Shown in pieces: positions 33,636-46,986 of a stretch of 64,000 nt of DNA; the stretch's first letter is position 1, and each line of letters opens with the position of its first letter. Below the pieces are notes generated by a model. That model did no database searches. It was not told the origin of the DNA and saw nothing but the letters and a program-made list of their open reading frames with translations. The DNA comes from Orientallactaga sibirica. Its lineage: Eukaryota; Chordata; Mammalia; Rodentia; Dipodidae. The translations under genes were made by a program, and so were the position numbers. The DNA lies in NCBI GenBank assembly GCA_036365145.1, contig JAEOAD010001230.1, positions 19,941-83,940 of the forward strand. The letters run 5' to 3'.

Positions 33636-35244
33636 CATAAATACATACATACATAATTTTTGGTTGGGGTACAGGGTAGCATTGGCTGTAGCCCGGGCTA
33701 ACACAGAATTCATTGTGGCATCTCGGTCTGGCTTTGAACTTCCAGCCAAACCCTTGTAACATGTTTTTATTCACAATTGGTTTCCTGGAAAAGTTAGAAT
33801 AACTTCTAAGAAGTGTCAATCTCAGAATTAAATCCTTCTAATGTCCTAACATACATAGTAAGTGCCAGCGAGCATTCTCTGGATCTCAGTTTAAAGGAGG
33901 CTTCTGTGATATCGACTTTTCATGTGATGACACCAGGTGACTCTGGCCTTGTGTCTGTGTTATTTTCTTTCCCAGGTGATCTGCTGGAAAGTTTCTGAAA
34001 CCAGCACTGAATTTTCTCTATCATGACAAAGGCCTGCCTAGCCATCTGTGTGTCTCCTGCAAAGATAGAGCACGTAGGGTTTTTTGTAATTTTCAAAGAT
34101 TATCGAGTCGTCTCCTTAGCAGGACCTAATAGACGTTTGCCAAATGGGTTGTGTGCCATCGCTTCGCTTACAACTATTCCCGGCATTTAGGCTATGTAAA
34201 GTCAAAGCTTCAGTCTGTTTCGAGCGTAATTCATTTCATTTATTGTATATTTCAGTGTTTCTTTCTTTCTTTCTCTTTTGCTTGCTTGCTTCAGTCTTTG
34301 CTGTCTGTCCTGCTTCCTTCCTTTCCTTTCTTTTTTTTCTTTTCTTCCTTCCTTCCTTCGTTCCCTTCTTTTTCTTTTTGTTATTTTGCCTTTGCGATAT
34401 TTTGCAAGGGTGACTGAATGAAGAAATGATATACAGGCGATTTTTCCATACCTTGTCCTTGTGGTCCAGCACCACACCTGCATGCACCGTGTTGTCAGGA
34501 AGGTTCTCAAGCGCCTCCTTCTGGCGACTCCGTGCCTCAAGGTCCACTTTCCAAGTCTGAGGTTCTCGATTCCTTCTGCCCACTCTTCAGCTCATAAGGT
34601 TTATAAGGAATTAAAAGGAGTTTCGGGGCTGGAGAGAATACGTAGGGGTTAAGGCGCCTGACTTCTAACCCTAAGAACACTGGTTCGAATCCTGAGTGGG
34701 ATTTCAGTCTGCAGGTCCCACGTTTAGTCAGATGCAAAATTATGCAAGGGTGCAGTGCCGCACATGGACACAAGGGGGCGAGCACATCTTGATTTGGTGC
34801 ACAGCAGCTGAGACACTGCCTGCCCGCCCATCTCTGACACTCCACCAGTTCTGCTGGGTTACCAGAAGTGTGAGCCTCAGGCAGAAAGGGCGCTCAAAAC
34901 TCCTACTGAATATCTTCAAACCTCTGTCAGTTCTGGAGGTCCCAGACAGATGTGAGCAGATGACTCAGGTGCTTGTCGGGAGCCCCGTTTTTCTCCCACG
35001 CAGAGAGTCCCTGGAACACCCAGCCCTTCTCCTGGCCCGTCCGGCTCCAGATTCTCTAACCTCGGGTGAACGCGTCGCGGTCACCCGAGGTTAGAGAATC
35101 TGCTCGTTCCAAAAAAACGCTCCAAATGGCCGCCTGAGTTTGGACTGCTGAGCCAGGGGACAGGTGGTGAGCGGAAGGGTCTTTTTGGAAATGCAGCGAT
35201 ATCTTACATTTCATGTCATCACTCTTAGTTACGAGCCTACCGGA
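32891..35244 (+). repeat. Macrosatellite short unit W2
   Basis: Complete 2354-bp unit whose start (agggggatttctg, ttttccaacgaatggc) matches U7. (CA)n(TA)n 33549-33632, SINE fossil 34626-34836 with perfect B box 34682-34692, intact hairpin 35048-35102. Confidence 0.95.
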
Positions 35245-37571
35245 AGGGGGATGTCTGAAAAATGAACAAACAGGTCACAGAGGTTGTGTTTTCCTAGGAA
35301 TGGCCCAGCCTAACTAAGGAGATCGTGGAGGGCTGACGGGGAAGGGCCTCGAGGGGTTAGAAGCGGACCGCTAGAGACCAAGGCCCTGCTGGAAATAGTA
35401 AGGTAGAGAGATTAAAAAACCTTCCCGGGGCTCTGAGTCCAATTACTTGGACCACTGTCTCGCCTGTCATTGTCGTTGTTGACGAGAGGGACTCAGGTTT
35501 TCTGAAGTGAGCTCGGGTGTCGGTGCAGGATCCTGGAAGGAGAGTGAGAACTCCGTGACGTGCGAGGAACAGTGTTCTTTTACTGCCCGTTCACCCAGAA
35601 TATATACACATATGAATATATATTTAAATTATATATAAACTTATATGTAAATATATGAGTTCATATATGACTATACATGGAAATTTATACATATATTAGA
35701 TATACAAGTATATGTTTTTATTTACATATATGACATGTATAAAATATAATTACATGTATTATAGATTTTTATATGTTATTTATACTACATAATACATACA
35801 TATACTAACATATATAATTATATGTGAATGTATATAAATTTTTATATATATCTCAATACTATTAGGTTGAAGGCCTTATGTTAATGTGTATCCATTAACA
35901 CAGAAACATACACACACACGCAAACACACACACACACACACACATATATGTATATATATGTACATACATAAATACATACATACATAATTTTTGGAGGGGT
36001 ATAGGGTAGCAGTGGCTGTAGCCCGGGCTAACACAGAATTCACTGTGGCATCTTTGTCTGGCTTTGAACTCCCAGCCAAACCCTTGTAACATGTTCTTAT
36101 TCACAATTGGTTTCCTGGAAAAGTTAGAATAACTTCTAAGAAGTGTCAATCTCAGAATTAAATCCTTCTAATGTCCTAACATACATAGTAAGTGCCAGCG
36201 AGCATTCTCTGGATCTCAGTTTAAAGGAGGCTTCTGTGATATCGACTTTTCATGTGATGACACCAGGTGACTCTGGCCTTGTGTCTGTGTTATTTTCTTT
36301 CCCACGTGATCTGCTGGAAAGTTTCTGAAACCAGCACTGAATTTTCTCTATCATGACAAAGGCCTGCCTAGCCATCTGTGTGTCTCCTGCAAAGATAGAG
36401 CACGTAGGGTTTTTTGTAATTTTCAAAGATTATCGAGTCGTCTCCTTAGCAGGACCTAATAGACGTTTGCCAAATGGGTTGTGTGTCATCGCTTCGCTTA
36501 CAACTATTCCAGGCATTTAGGCTATGTAAAGTCAAAGCTTCAGTCTGTTTCGATCGTAATTCATTTCATTTATTGTATATTTTATTTTTCTTTCTTTCTT
36601 TCTCTTTTGCTTGTCTTGCTTCAGTCTTTGCTGTCTGTCCTGCTTCCTTCCTTTTCTTTCTTTTTTTCTTTTCTTCCTTCCTTCCTTCCTTCCCTTCTTT
36701 TTCTTTTTGTTATTTTGGCTTTGCGATGTTTTGCAAGTGTGACTGAATGAAGAAATGATATACAGGCGATTTTTCCATACCTTGCCCTTGTGGTCCATCA
36801 CCACACCTGCATCCACCGTGTTGTCAGGAAGGTTCTCAAGCGCCTCCTTCTGGCGACTCCGTGCCTCAAGGTCCACTTTCCAAGTCTGAGGTTCTCGATT
36901 CCTTCTGCCCACTCTTCAGCTCATAAGGTTTATAAGGAATTAAAAGGAGTTTCTGGGCTGGAGAGAATACTTAGGGGTTAAGGCGCCTGACTTCTAACCC
37001 TAAGAACACTGGTTCGAATCCTGAGTGGGATTTCAGTCTGCAGGTCCCACGTTTAGTCAGATGCAAAGTTACGAAGGGTGCAATGCCGCACATGGACACA
37101 AGGGGCGCGCACATCTTGATTTCGTGCACAGCAGCTGAGACACTGCCTGCCCGCCCATCTCTGACACTCCACCAGGTCTGCTGGGTTACCAGAAGTGTGA
37201 GCCTCAGGCAGAAAGGGCGCTCAAAACTCCTACTGAATATCTTCAAACCTCTGTCAGTTCTGGAGGTCCCAGACAGATGTGAGCAGATGACTCAGGTGCT
37301 TGTCGGGAGCCCCGTTTTTCTCCCACGCAGAGAGTCCCTGGAACACCCAGCCCTTCTCCTGGCCCGTCCGGCTCCAGATTCTCTAACCTCGGGTGAACGC
37401 GTCGCGGTCACCCGAGGTTAGAGAATCTGCTCGTTCCAAAAACGCTCCAAATGGCCGCCTGAGTTTGGACTGCTGAGCCAGGGGGGACAGGTGGTGAAGG
37501 GAAGGGTCTTTTTGGAAATGCAGCGATATCTTACATTTCATGCCATCACTCTTAGTTACGAGCCTACCGGA
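35245..37571 (+). repeat. Macrosatellite short unit W3
   Basis: Complete 2327-bp unit with some U1/U5 marks (agcggaccgct, tacaagtatatg). (CA)n(TA)n 35907-35965 has TA interrupted by tg steps. SINE fossil 36955-37163, perfect B box 37011-37021, intact hairpin 37375-37429. Confidence 0.95.
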
Positions 37572-38235
37572 AGGGGGATGTCTGAAAAATGAACAAACAG
37601 GTCACAGAGGGTGTGTTTTCCTAGGAATGGCCCAGCCTAACTAAGGAGATCGTGGAGGGCTGACGGGAAAGGGCCTCGAGGGGTTAGAAGCCGGCCGCTA
37701 GAGACCAAGGCCCTGCTGGAAATAGTAAGGTAGAGATTTAAAAATCTTCCCGGGGCTCTGAGTCCAATCACTTGGACCACTGTCTCGCCTGTCATTGTCG
37801 TTGATGACGAGAGGGACTCAGGTTTTCTGAAGTGAGCTCGGGTGTCGGTGCAGGATCCTGGAAGGAGAGTGAGAACTCAGTGAGGTGCGAGGAACAGTGT
37901 TCTTTTACTGCCCGCTCACCCAGAATATATACACATATGAATATATATTTAAATTATATATAAACTTATATGTAAAAATATGAGTTCATATATGACTATA
38001 CATGGAAATTTATACATATATTAGATATATAAATATATGTTATATATTTACATATATGACATGTATAAAATATAATTACATGTATTATAGATTTTTATAC
38101 GTTATTTATAATACATAATACATACATATACTAACATATATAATTATATGTGAATGTATATAAATTTTTATATATATCTCAATAGGATTAGGTTTAAGGC
38201 CATATGTAAATGTGTATCCATCAACACAGAAACAT

Positions 38236-38280
<45 letters not shown>

Positions 38281-39898
38281 CATAAATACATACATACATA
38301 CATAATTTTTGGAGGGGGTACAGGGTAGCAGTGGCTGTAGCCCGGGCTAACACAGAATTCACTGTGGCATCTCTGTCTGGCCTTGAACTCCCAGCCAAAC
38401 CCTTGTAACATGTTCTTATTCACAATTGGTTTCCTGGAAAAGTTAGAATAACTTCTAAGAAGTGTCAATCTCAGAATTAAATCCTTCTAATGTCCTAACA
38501 TACATAGTAAGTGCCAGCGAGCATTCTCTGGATCTCAGTTTAAGGGAGGCTTCTGTGATATCGACTTTTCATGTGATGACACCAGGTGACTCTGGCCTTG
38601 TGTCTGTGTTATTTTCTTTCCCAGGTGATCTGCTGGAAAGTTTCTGAAACCAGCACTGAATTTTCTCTATCATGACAAAGGCCTGCCTAGCCATCTGTGT
38701 GTCTCCTGCAAAGATAGAGCACGTAGGGTTTTTTTGTAATTTTCAAAGATTATCGAGTCGTCTCCTTAGCAGGACCTAATAGACGTTTGCCAAATGGGTT
38801 GTGTGCCATCGCTTCGCTTACAACTATTCCCGGCATTTAGGCTATGTAAAGTCAAAGCTTCAGTCTGTTTCGATCGTAATTCATTTCATTTATTGTATAT
38901 TTCAGTGTTTCTTTCTTTCTTTGTCTTTGCTTGCTTGCTTCAGTCTTTGCTGTCTGTCCTGCTTCCTTCCTTTCCTTTCTTTTTTTTTCTTCTTTTCTTC
39001 CTTCCTTCCTTCGTTCCCTTCTTTTTTCTTTTTGTTATTTTGGCTTTGCGATGTTTTGCAAGTGTGACTGAATGAAGAAATGATATACAGGCGATTTTTC
39101 CATACCTTTGCCCTTGTGGTCCATCACCACACCTGCATCCACCGTGTTGTCAGGAAGGTTCTCAAGCGCCTCCTTCTGGCGACTCCGTGCCTCAAGGTCC
39201 ACTTTCCAAGTCTGAGGTTCTCGATTCCTTCTGCCCACTCTTCAGCTCATAAGGTTTATAAGGAATTAAAAGGAGTTTCTGGGCTGGAGAGAATACTTAG
39301 GGTTAAGGCGCCTGACTTCTAACCCTAAGAACACTGGTTCGAATCCTGAGTGGGATTTCAGTCTGCAGGTCCCACGTTTAGTCAGATGCAAAGTTACGCA
39401 AGGGTGCAATGCCGCACATGGACACAAGGGGGCGCGCACATCTTGATTTTGTGCACAGCAGCTGAGACACTGCCTGCCCGCCCATCTCTGACACTCCACC
39501 AGGTCTGCTGGGTTACCAGAAGTGTGAGCCTCAGGCAGAAAGGGCGCTCAAAACTCCTACTGAATATCTTCAAACCTCTGTCAGTTCTGGAGGTCCCAGA
39601 CAGATGTGAGCAGATGACTCAGGTGCTTGTCGGGAGCCCCGTTTTTCTCCCACGCAGAGAGTCCCTGGAACACCCAGCCCTTCTCCTGGCCCGTCCGGCT
39701 CCAGATTCTCTAACCTCGGGTGAACGCGTCGCGGTCACCCGAGGTTAGAGAATCTGCTCGTTCCAAAAAAACGCTCCAAATGGCCGCCTGAGTTTGGACT
39801 GCTGAGCCAGGGGACAGGTGGTGAGCGGAAGTGTCTTTTTGGAAATGCAGCGATATCTTACATTTCATGCCATCACTCTTAGTTACGAGCCTATTGGA
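37572..39898 (+). repeat. Macrosatellite short unit W4
   Basis: Complete 2327-bp unit. (CA)n(TA)n 38233-38282 is short. A one-base insertion at the donor-like edge of the exon-like segment (catacctttgccc) sits near 39107. SINE fossil 39281-39490, perfect B box 39346-39356, intact hairpin 39702-39756. Confidence 0.95.
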
Positions 39899-40561
39899 AG
39901 GGGGATGTCTGAAAAATGAACAAACAGGTCACAGAGGGTGTGTTTTCCTAGGAATGGCCGAGCCTAACTAAGGAGATCGTGGAGGGCTGACGGGAAAGGT
40001 CCTCGAGGGGTTAGAAGCCGGCCGCTAGAGACCAAGGCCCTGCTGGAAATAGTAAGGTAGAGAGATTTAAAAATCTTCCCGGGGCTCTGAGTCCAATTTC
40101 TTGGACCACTGTCTCGCCTGTCATTGTCGTTGATGACGAGAGGGCCTCAGGTTTTCTGAAGTGAGCTCGGGTGTCGGTGCAGGATCCTGGAAGGAGAGTG
40201 AGAACTCCGTGAGGTGCGAGGAACAGTGTTCTTTTACTGCCCGCTCACCCAGAATATATACACATATGAATATATATTTAAATTATATATAAACTTATAT
40301 GTAAATATATGAGTTCATATATGACTATATATGGAAATTTATACATATATCAGATATATAAATATATGTTATATATTTACATATATGACATGTATAAAAT
40401 ATAATTACATGTATTATAGATTTTTATACGTTATTTATAATACATAATACATACATATACTAACATATATAATTATATGTGAATGTATATAAATTTTTAT
40501 ATATATCTCAATACTATTAGGTTTAAGGCTTATATGTAAATGTGTATCCATCAACACAGAA

Positions 40562-40659
<98 letters not shown>

Positions 40660-42268
40660 CATACATACATACATACATAATTTTTGGAGGGGGTACAGGG
40701 TAGCAGTGGCTGTAGTTCAGGCTAACACAGAATTCACTGTGGCATCTCTGTCTGGCCTTGAACTCCCAGCCAAACCCTTGTAACATGTTCTTATTCACAA
40801 TTGGTTTCCTGAAAAGTTAGAATAACTTCTAAGAAGTGTCAATCTCAGAATTAAATCCTTCTAATGTCCTAACATACATAGTAAGTGCCAGCGAGCATTC
40901 TCTGGATCTCAGTTTAAAGGGAGGCTTCTGTGATATCGACTTTTCATGTGATGACACCAGGTGACTCTGGCCTTGTGTCTGTGTTATTTTCTTTCCCACG
41001 TGATCTGCTGGAAAGTTTCTGAAACCAGCACTGAATTTTCTCTATCATGACAAAGGCCTGCCTAGCCATCTGTGTGTCTCCTGCAAAGATAGAGCACGTA
41101 GGGTTTTTTGTAATTTTCAAAGATTATCGAGTCGTCTCCTTAGCAGGACCTAATAGACGTTTGCCAAATGGGTTGTGTGCCATCGCTTCGCTTACAACTA
41201 TTCCCGGCATTTAGGCTATGTAAAGTCAAAGCTTCAGTCTGTTTCGAGCGTAATTCATTTCATTTATTGTATATTTTATTTTTTCTTTCTTTCTTTCTCT
41301 TTTGCTTGCTTGCTTCAGTCTTTGCTGTCTGTCCTGCTTCCTTGCTTTCCTTTCTTTTTTTTCTTTTCTTCCTTCCTTCCGTTCGTTTCTTTTTTTTTTT
41401 TGTTATTTTGGCTTTGCGATGTTTTGCAAGGGTGACTGAATGAAGAAATGATATACAGGCGATTTTTCCATACCTTGCCCTTGTGGTCCATCACCACACC
41501 TGCATGCACCGTGTTGTCAGGAAGGTTCTCAAGCGCCTCCTTCTGGCGACTCCGTGCCTCAAGGTCCACTTTCCAAGTCTGAGGTTCTCGATTCCTTCTG
41601 CCCACTCTTCAGCTCATAAGGTTTATAAGGAATTAAAAGGAGTTTCTGGGCTGGAGAGAATACTTAGGGGTTAAGGCGCCTGACTTCTAACCCTAAGAAC
41701 ACTGGTTCGAATCCTGAGTGGGATTTCAGTCTGCAGGTCCCACGTTTAGTCAGATGCAAAGTTACGCAAGGGTGCAATGCCGCACATGGACACAAGGGGG
41801 CGCGCACATCTTGATTTCGTGCACAGCAGCTGAGACACTGCCTGCCCGCCCATCTCTCTGACACTCCACCAGGTCTGCTGGGTTACCAGAAGTGTGAGCC
41901 TCAGGCAGAAAGGGCGCTCAAAACTCCTACTGAATATCTTCAAACCTCTGTCAGTTCTGGAGGTCCCAGACAGATGTGAGCAGATGACTCAGGTGCTTGT
42001 CGGGAGCCCCGTTTTTCTCCCACGCAGAGAGTCCCTGGAACACCCAGCCCTTCTCCTGGCCCGTCCGGCTCCAGATTCTCTAACCTCGGGTGAACGCGTC
42101 GCGGTCACCCGAGGTTAGAGAATCTGCTCGTTCCAAAAAAACGCTCCAAATGGCCGCCTGAGTTTGGACTGCTGAGCCAGGGGACAGGTGGTGAGGGGAA
42201 GGGTCTTTTTGGAAATGCAGCGATATCTTACATTTCATGCCATCACTCTTAGTTACGAGCCTACCGGA
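39899..42268 (+). repeat. Macrosatellite short unit W5
   Basis: Complete 2370-bp unit. (CA)n(TA)n 40563-40658 has long CA and TA runs. SINE fossil 41648-41860, with a 2-bp insertion in its last ctctctg, perfect B box 41704-41714, intact hairpin 42072-42126. Confidence 0.95.
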
Positions 42269-42945
42269 AGGGGGATGTCTGAAAAATGAACAAACAGGTC
42301 ACAGAGGGTGTGTTTTCCTAGGAATGGCCCAGCCTAACTAAGGAGATCGTGGAGGGCTGACGGGAAAGGGCCCGAGGGGTTAGAAGCCGGCCGCTAGAGA
42401 CCAAGGCCCTGCTGGAAATAGTAAGGTAGAGAGATTTAAAATCTTCCCGGGGCTCTGAGTCCAATCACTTGGACCACTGTCTCAGCCAATCATTGTCGTT
42501 GATGACGAGAGGGACTCAGGTTTTCTGAAGTGAGCTCGGGTGTCGGTGCAGGATCCTGGAAGGAGAGTGAGAACTCCGTGAGGTGCGAGGAACAGTGTTC
42601 TTTTACTGCCCGCTCACCCAGAATATATACACATATGAATATATATTTAAATTATATATAAACTTATATGTAAATATATGAGTTCATATATGACTATACA
42701 TGGAAATTTATACATATATTAGATATATAAATATATATTATATATTTACATATATGACATGTATAAAATATAATTACATGTATTATAGATTTTTATACGT
42801 TATTTATAATACATAATACATACATATACTAACATATATAATTATATGTGAATGTATATAAATTTTTATATATATCTCAATAGGATTAGGTTTACGGCCA
42901 TATGTAAATGTGTATCCATCAACACAGAAACATACACACACACAA

Positions 42946-43012
<67 letters not shown>

Positions 43013-44617
43013 AATACATACATACATACATAATTTTGGAGGGGGTACAGGGTAGCAGTGGCTGTAGCCCCAGGCTAACACAGAATTCACTGTGGCATCT
43101 CTGTCTGGCTTTGAACTCCCAGCCAAACCCTTGTAACATGTTCTTATTCACAATTGGTTTCCTGGAAAAGTTAGAATAACTTCTAAGAAGTGTCAATCTC
43201 AGAATTAAATCCTTCTAATGTCCTAACATACATAGTAAGTGCCAGCGAGCATTCTCTGGATCTCAGTTTAAGGGAGGCTTCTGTGATATCGACTTTTCAT
43301 GTGATGACACCAGGTGACTCTGGCCTTGTGTCTGTGTTATTTTCTTTCCCAGGTGATCTGCTGGAAAGTTTCTGAAACCAGCACTGAATTTTCTCTATCA
43401 TGACAAAGGCCTGCCTAGCCATCTGTGTGTCTCCTGCAAAGATAGAGCACGTAGGGTTTTTTGTAATTTTCAAAGATTATCGAGTCGTCTCCTTAGCAGG
43501 ACCTAATAGACGTTTGCCAAATGGGTTGTGTGTCATCGCTTCGCTTACAACTATTCCCGGCATTTAGGCTATGTAAAGTCAAAGCTTCAGTCTGTTTCGA
43601 TCGTAATTCATTTCATTTATTGTATATTTTAGTTTTTCTTTCTTTCTCTGTTGCTTGCTTGCTTCAGTCTTTGCTGTCTGTCCTTCTTCCTTCCTTTCCT
43701 TTCTTCCTTTCTTTCGTTTCTTTCCTTCCTTCCTTTCTTCCCTTCATTTTTCTTTTTCTTATTTTGGCTTTGCGATGTTTTGCAAGTGTGACTCAATGAA
43801 GAAATGATATACAGGCGATTTTTTCCATACCTTGTTGTGGTCCATCACCACACCTGCATCCACCGTGTTGTCAGGAAGGTTCTCAAGCGCCTCCTTCTGG
43901 CGACTCCGTGCCTCAAGGTCCACTTTCCAAGTCTGAGGTTCTCGATTCCTTCTGCCCACTCTTCAGCTCATAAGGCTTATAAGGAATTAAAAGGAGTTTC
44001 TGGGCTGGAGAGAATACTTAGGGGTTAAGGCGCCTGACTTCTAACCCTAAGAACACTGGTTCGAATCCTGAGTGGGATTTCAGTCTGCAGGTCCCACGTT
44101 TAGTCAGATGCAAAGTTACGCAAGGGTGCAATGCCGCACATGGACACAAGGGGCGCGCACATCTTGATTTCGTGCACAGCAGCTGAGACACTGCCTGCCC
44201 GCCCATCTCTGACACTCCACCAGGTCTGCTGGGTTACCAGAAGTGTGAGCCTCAGGCAGAAAGGGCGCTCAAAACTCCTACTGAATATCTTCAAACCTCT
44301 GTCAGTTCTGGAGGTCCCAGACAGATGTGAGCAGATGACTCAGGTGCTTGTCGGGAGCCCCGTTTTTCTCCCACGCAGAGAGTCCCTGGAACACCCAGCC
44401 CTTCTCCTGGCCCGTCCGGCTCCAGATTCTCTAACCTCGGGTGAACGCGTCGCGGTCACCCGAGGTTAGAGAATCTGCTCGTTCCAAAAACGCTCCAAAT
44501 GGCCGCCTGAGTTTGGACTGCTGAGCCAGGGGACAGGTGGTGAGCGGAAGGGTCTTTTTGGAAATGCAGCGATATCTTACATTTCATGCCATCACTCTTA
44601 GTTACGAGCCTACCGGA
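42269..44617 (+). repeat. Macrosatellite short unit W6
   Basis: Complete 2349-bp unit. The exon-like segment has lost six bases at its donor side (catacc|ttgttgtggtcc near 43827-43845). (CA)n(TA)n 42930-43010, SINE fossil 44002-44211, perfect B box 44058-44068, intact hairpin 44423-44477. Confidence 0.95.
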
Positions 44618-45294
44618 AGGGGGATGTCTGAAAAATGAACAAACAGGTCACAGAGGGTGTGTTTTCCTAGGAATGGCCCAGCCTAACTAAGGAGATCGTG
44701 GAGGGCTGAAGGGAAAGGGCCTCGAGGGGTTAGAAGCCGGCCGCTAGAGACCAAGGCCCTGCTGGAAATAGTAAGGTAGAGAGATTTAAAAATCTTCCCG
44801 GGGCTCTGAGTCCAATCACTTGGACCACTGTCTCGCCTGTCATTGTCGTTGATGACGAGAGGGACTCAGGTTTTCTGAAGTGAGCTCGGGTGTCGGTGCA
44901 GGATCCTGGAAGGAGAGTGAGAACTCCGTGAGGTGCGAGGAACAGTGTTCTTTTACTGCCCGCTCACCAGAATATATACACATATGAATATATATTTAAA
45001 TTATATATAAACTTATATGTAAATATATGAGTTCATATATGACTATACATGGAAATTTATACATATATTAGATATATAAATATATGTTATATATTTACAT
45101 ATATGACATGTATAAAATATAATTACATGTATTATAGATTTTTATACGTTATTTATAATACATAATACATACATATACTAACATATATAATTATATGTGA
45201 ATGTATATAAATTTTTATATATATCTCAATAGGATTAGGTTTAAGGCCATATGTAAATGTGTATCCATCAACACAGAAACATACACACACACGC

Positions 45295-45382
<88 letters not shown>

Positions 45383-46986
45383 AATACATACATACATAAT
45401 TTTGGAGGGGGTACAGGGTAGCAGTGGCTGTAGCCCGGGCTAACACAGAATTCACTGTGGCATCTCTGTCTGGCCTTGAACTCCCAGCCAAACCCTTGTA
45501 ACATGTTCTTATTCACAATTGGTTTCCTGGAAAAGTTAGAATAACTTCTAAGAAGTGTCAATCTCAGAATTAAATCCTTCTAATGTCCTAACATACATAG
45601 TAAGTGCCAGCGAGCATTCTCTGGATCTCAGTTTAAGGGAGGCTTCTGTGATATCGACTTTTTCATGTGATGACACCAGGTGACTCTGGCCTTGTGTCTG
45701 TGTTATTTTCTTCCCAGGTGATCTGCTGGAAAGTTTCTGAAACCAGCACTGAATTTTCTCTATCATGACAAAGGCCTGCCTAGCCATCTGTGTGTCTCCT
45801 GCAAAGATAGAGCACGTAGGGTTTTTTGTAATTTTCAAAGATTATCGAGTCGTCTCCTTAGCAGGACCTAATAGACGTTTGCCAAATGGGTTGTGTGTCA
45901 TCGCTTTCGCTTACAACTATTCCCGGCATTTAGGCTATGTAAAGTCAAAGCTTCAGTCTGTTTCGATCGTAATTCATTTCATTTATTGTATATTTTAGTG
46001 TTTTTTCTTTCTTTCTCTTTTGCTTGCTTGCTTCAGTCTTTGCTGTCTGTCCTGCTTCCCTTTCCTTTCCTTTCTTTTTTTTTTTTCTTCCTTCCTTCCT
46101 TCGTTCCCCTTCTTCTTTTCTTTTTTGTTATTTTGGCTTTGCGATGTTTTGCAAGTGTGACTGAATGAAGAAATGATATACAGGCGATTTTTCCATACCT
46201 TGCCCTTGTGGTCCATCACCACACCTGCATCCACCGTGTTGTCAGGAAGGTTCTCAAGCGCCTCCTTCTGGCGACTCCGTGCCTCAAGGTCCACTTTCCA
46301 AGTCTGAGGTTCTCGATTCCTTCTGCCCACTCTTCAGCTCATAAGGTTTATAAGGAATTAAAAGGAGTTTCTGGGCTGAGAGAATACTTAGGGGTTAAGG
46401 CGCCTGACTTCTAACCCTAAGAACACTGGTTCGAATCCTGAGTGGGATTTCAGTCTGCAGGTCCCACGTTTAGTCAGATGCAAAGTTACGCAAGGGTGCA
46501 ATGCCGCACATGGACACAAGGGGCGCGCACATCTTGATTTCGTGCACAGCAGCTGAGACACTGCCTGCCCGCCCATCTCTGACACTCCACCAGGTCTGCT
46601 GGGTTACCAGAAGTGTGAGCCTCAGGCAGAAAGGGCGCTCAAAACTCCTACTGAATATCTTCAAACCTCTGTCAGTTCTGGAGGTCCCAGACAGATGTGA
46701 GCAGATGACTCAGGTGCTTGTCGGGAGCCCGTTTTTCTCCCACGCAGAGAGTCCCTGGAACACCCAGGCCTTCTCCTGGCCCGTCCGGCTCCAGATTCTC
46801 TAACCTCGGGTGAACGTCGCGGTCACCCGAGGTTAGAGAATCTGCTCGTTCCAAAAAAACGCTCCAAATGGCCGCCTGAGTTTGGACTGCTGAGCCAGGG
46901 GACAGGTGGTGAGCGGAAGGGTCTTTTGGAAATGCAGCGATATCTTTACATTTCATGCCATCACTCTTAGTTACGAGCCTACCGGA
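44618..46986 (+). repeat. Macrosatellite short unit W7
   Basis: Complete 2369-bp unit. (CA)n(TA)n 45282-45380. SINE fossil 46373-46581, perfect B box 46428-46438. Hairpin 46792-46844 has full 22-bp arms and the 9-nt loop acgtcgcgg, otherwise seen only in U3. Confidence 0.95.
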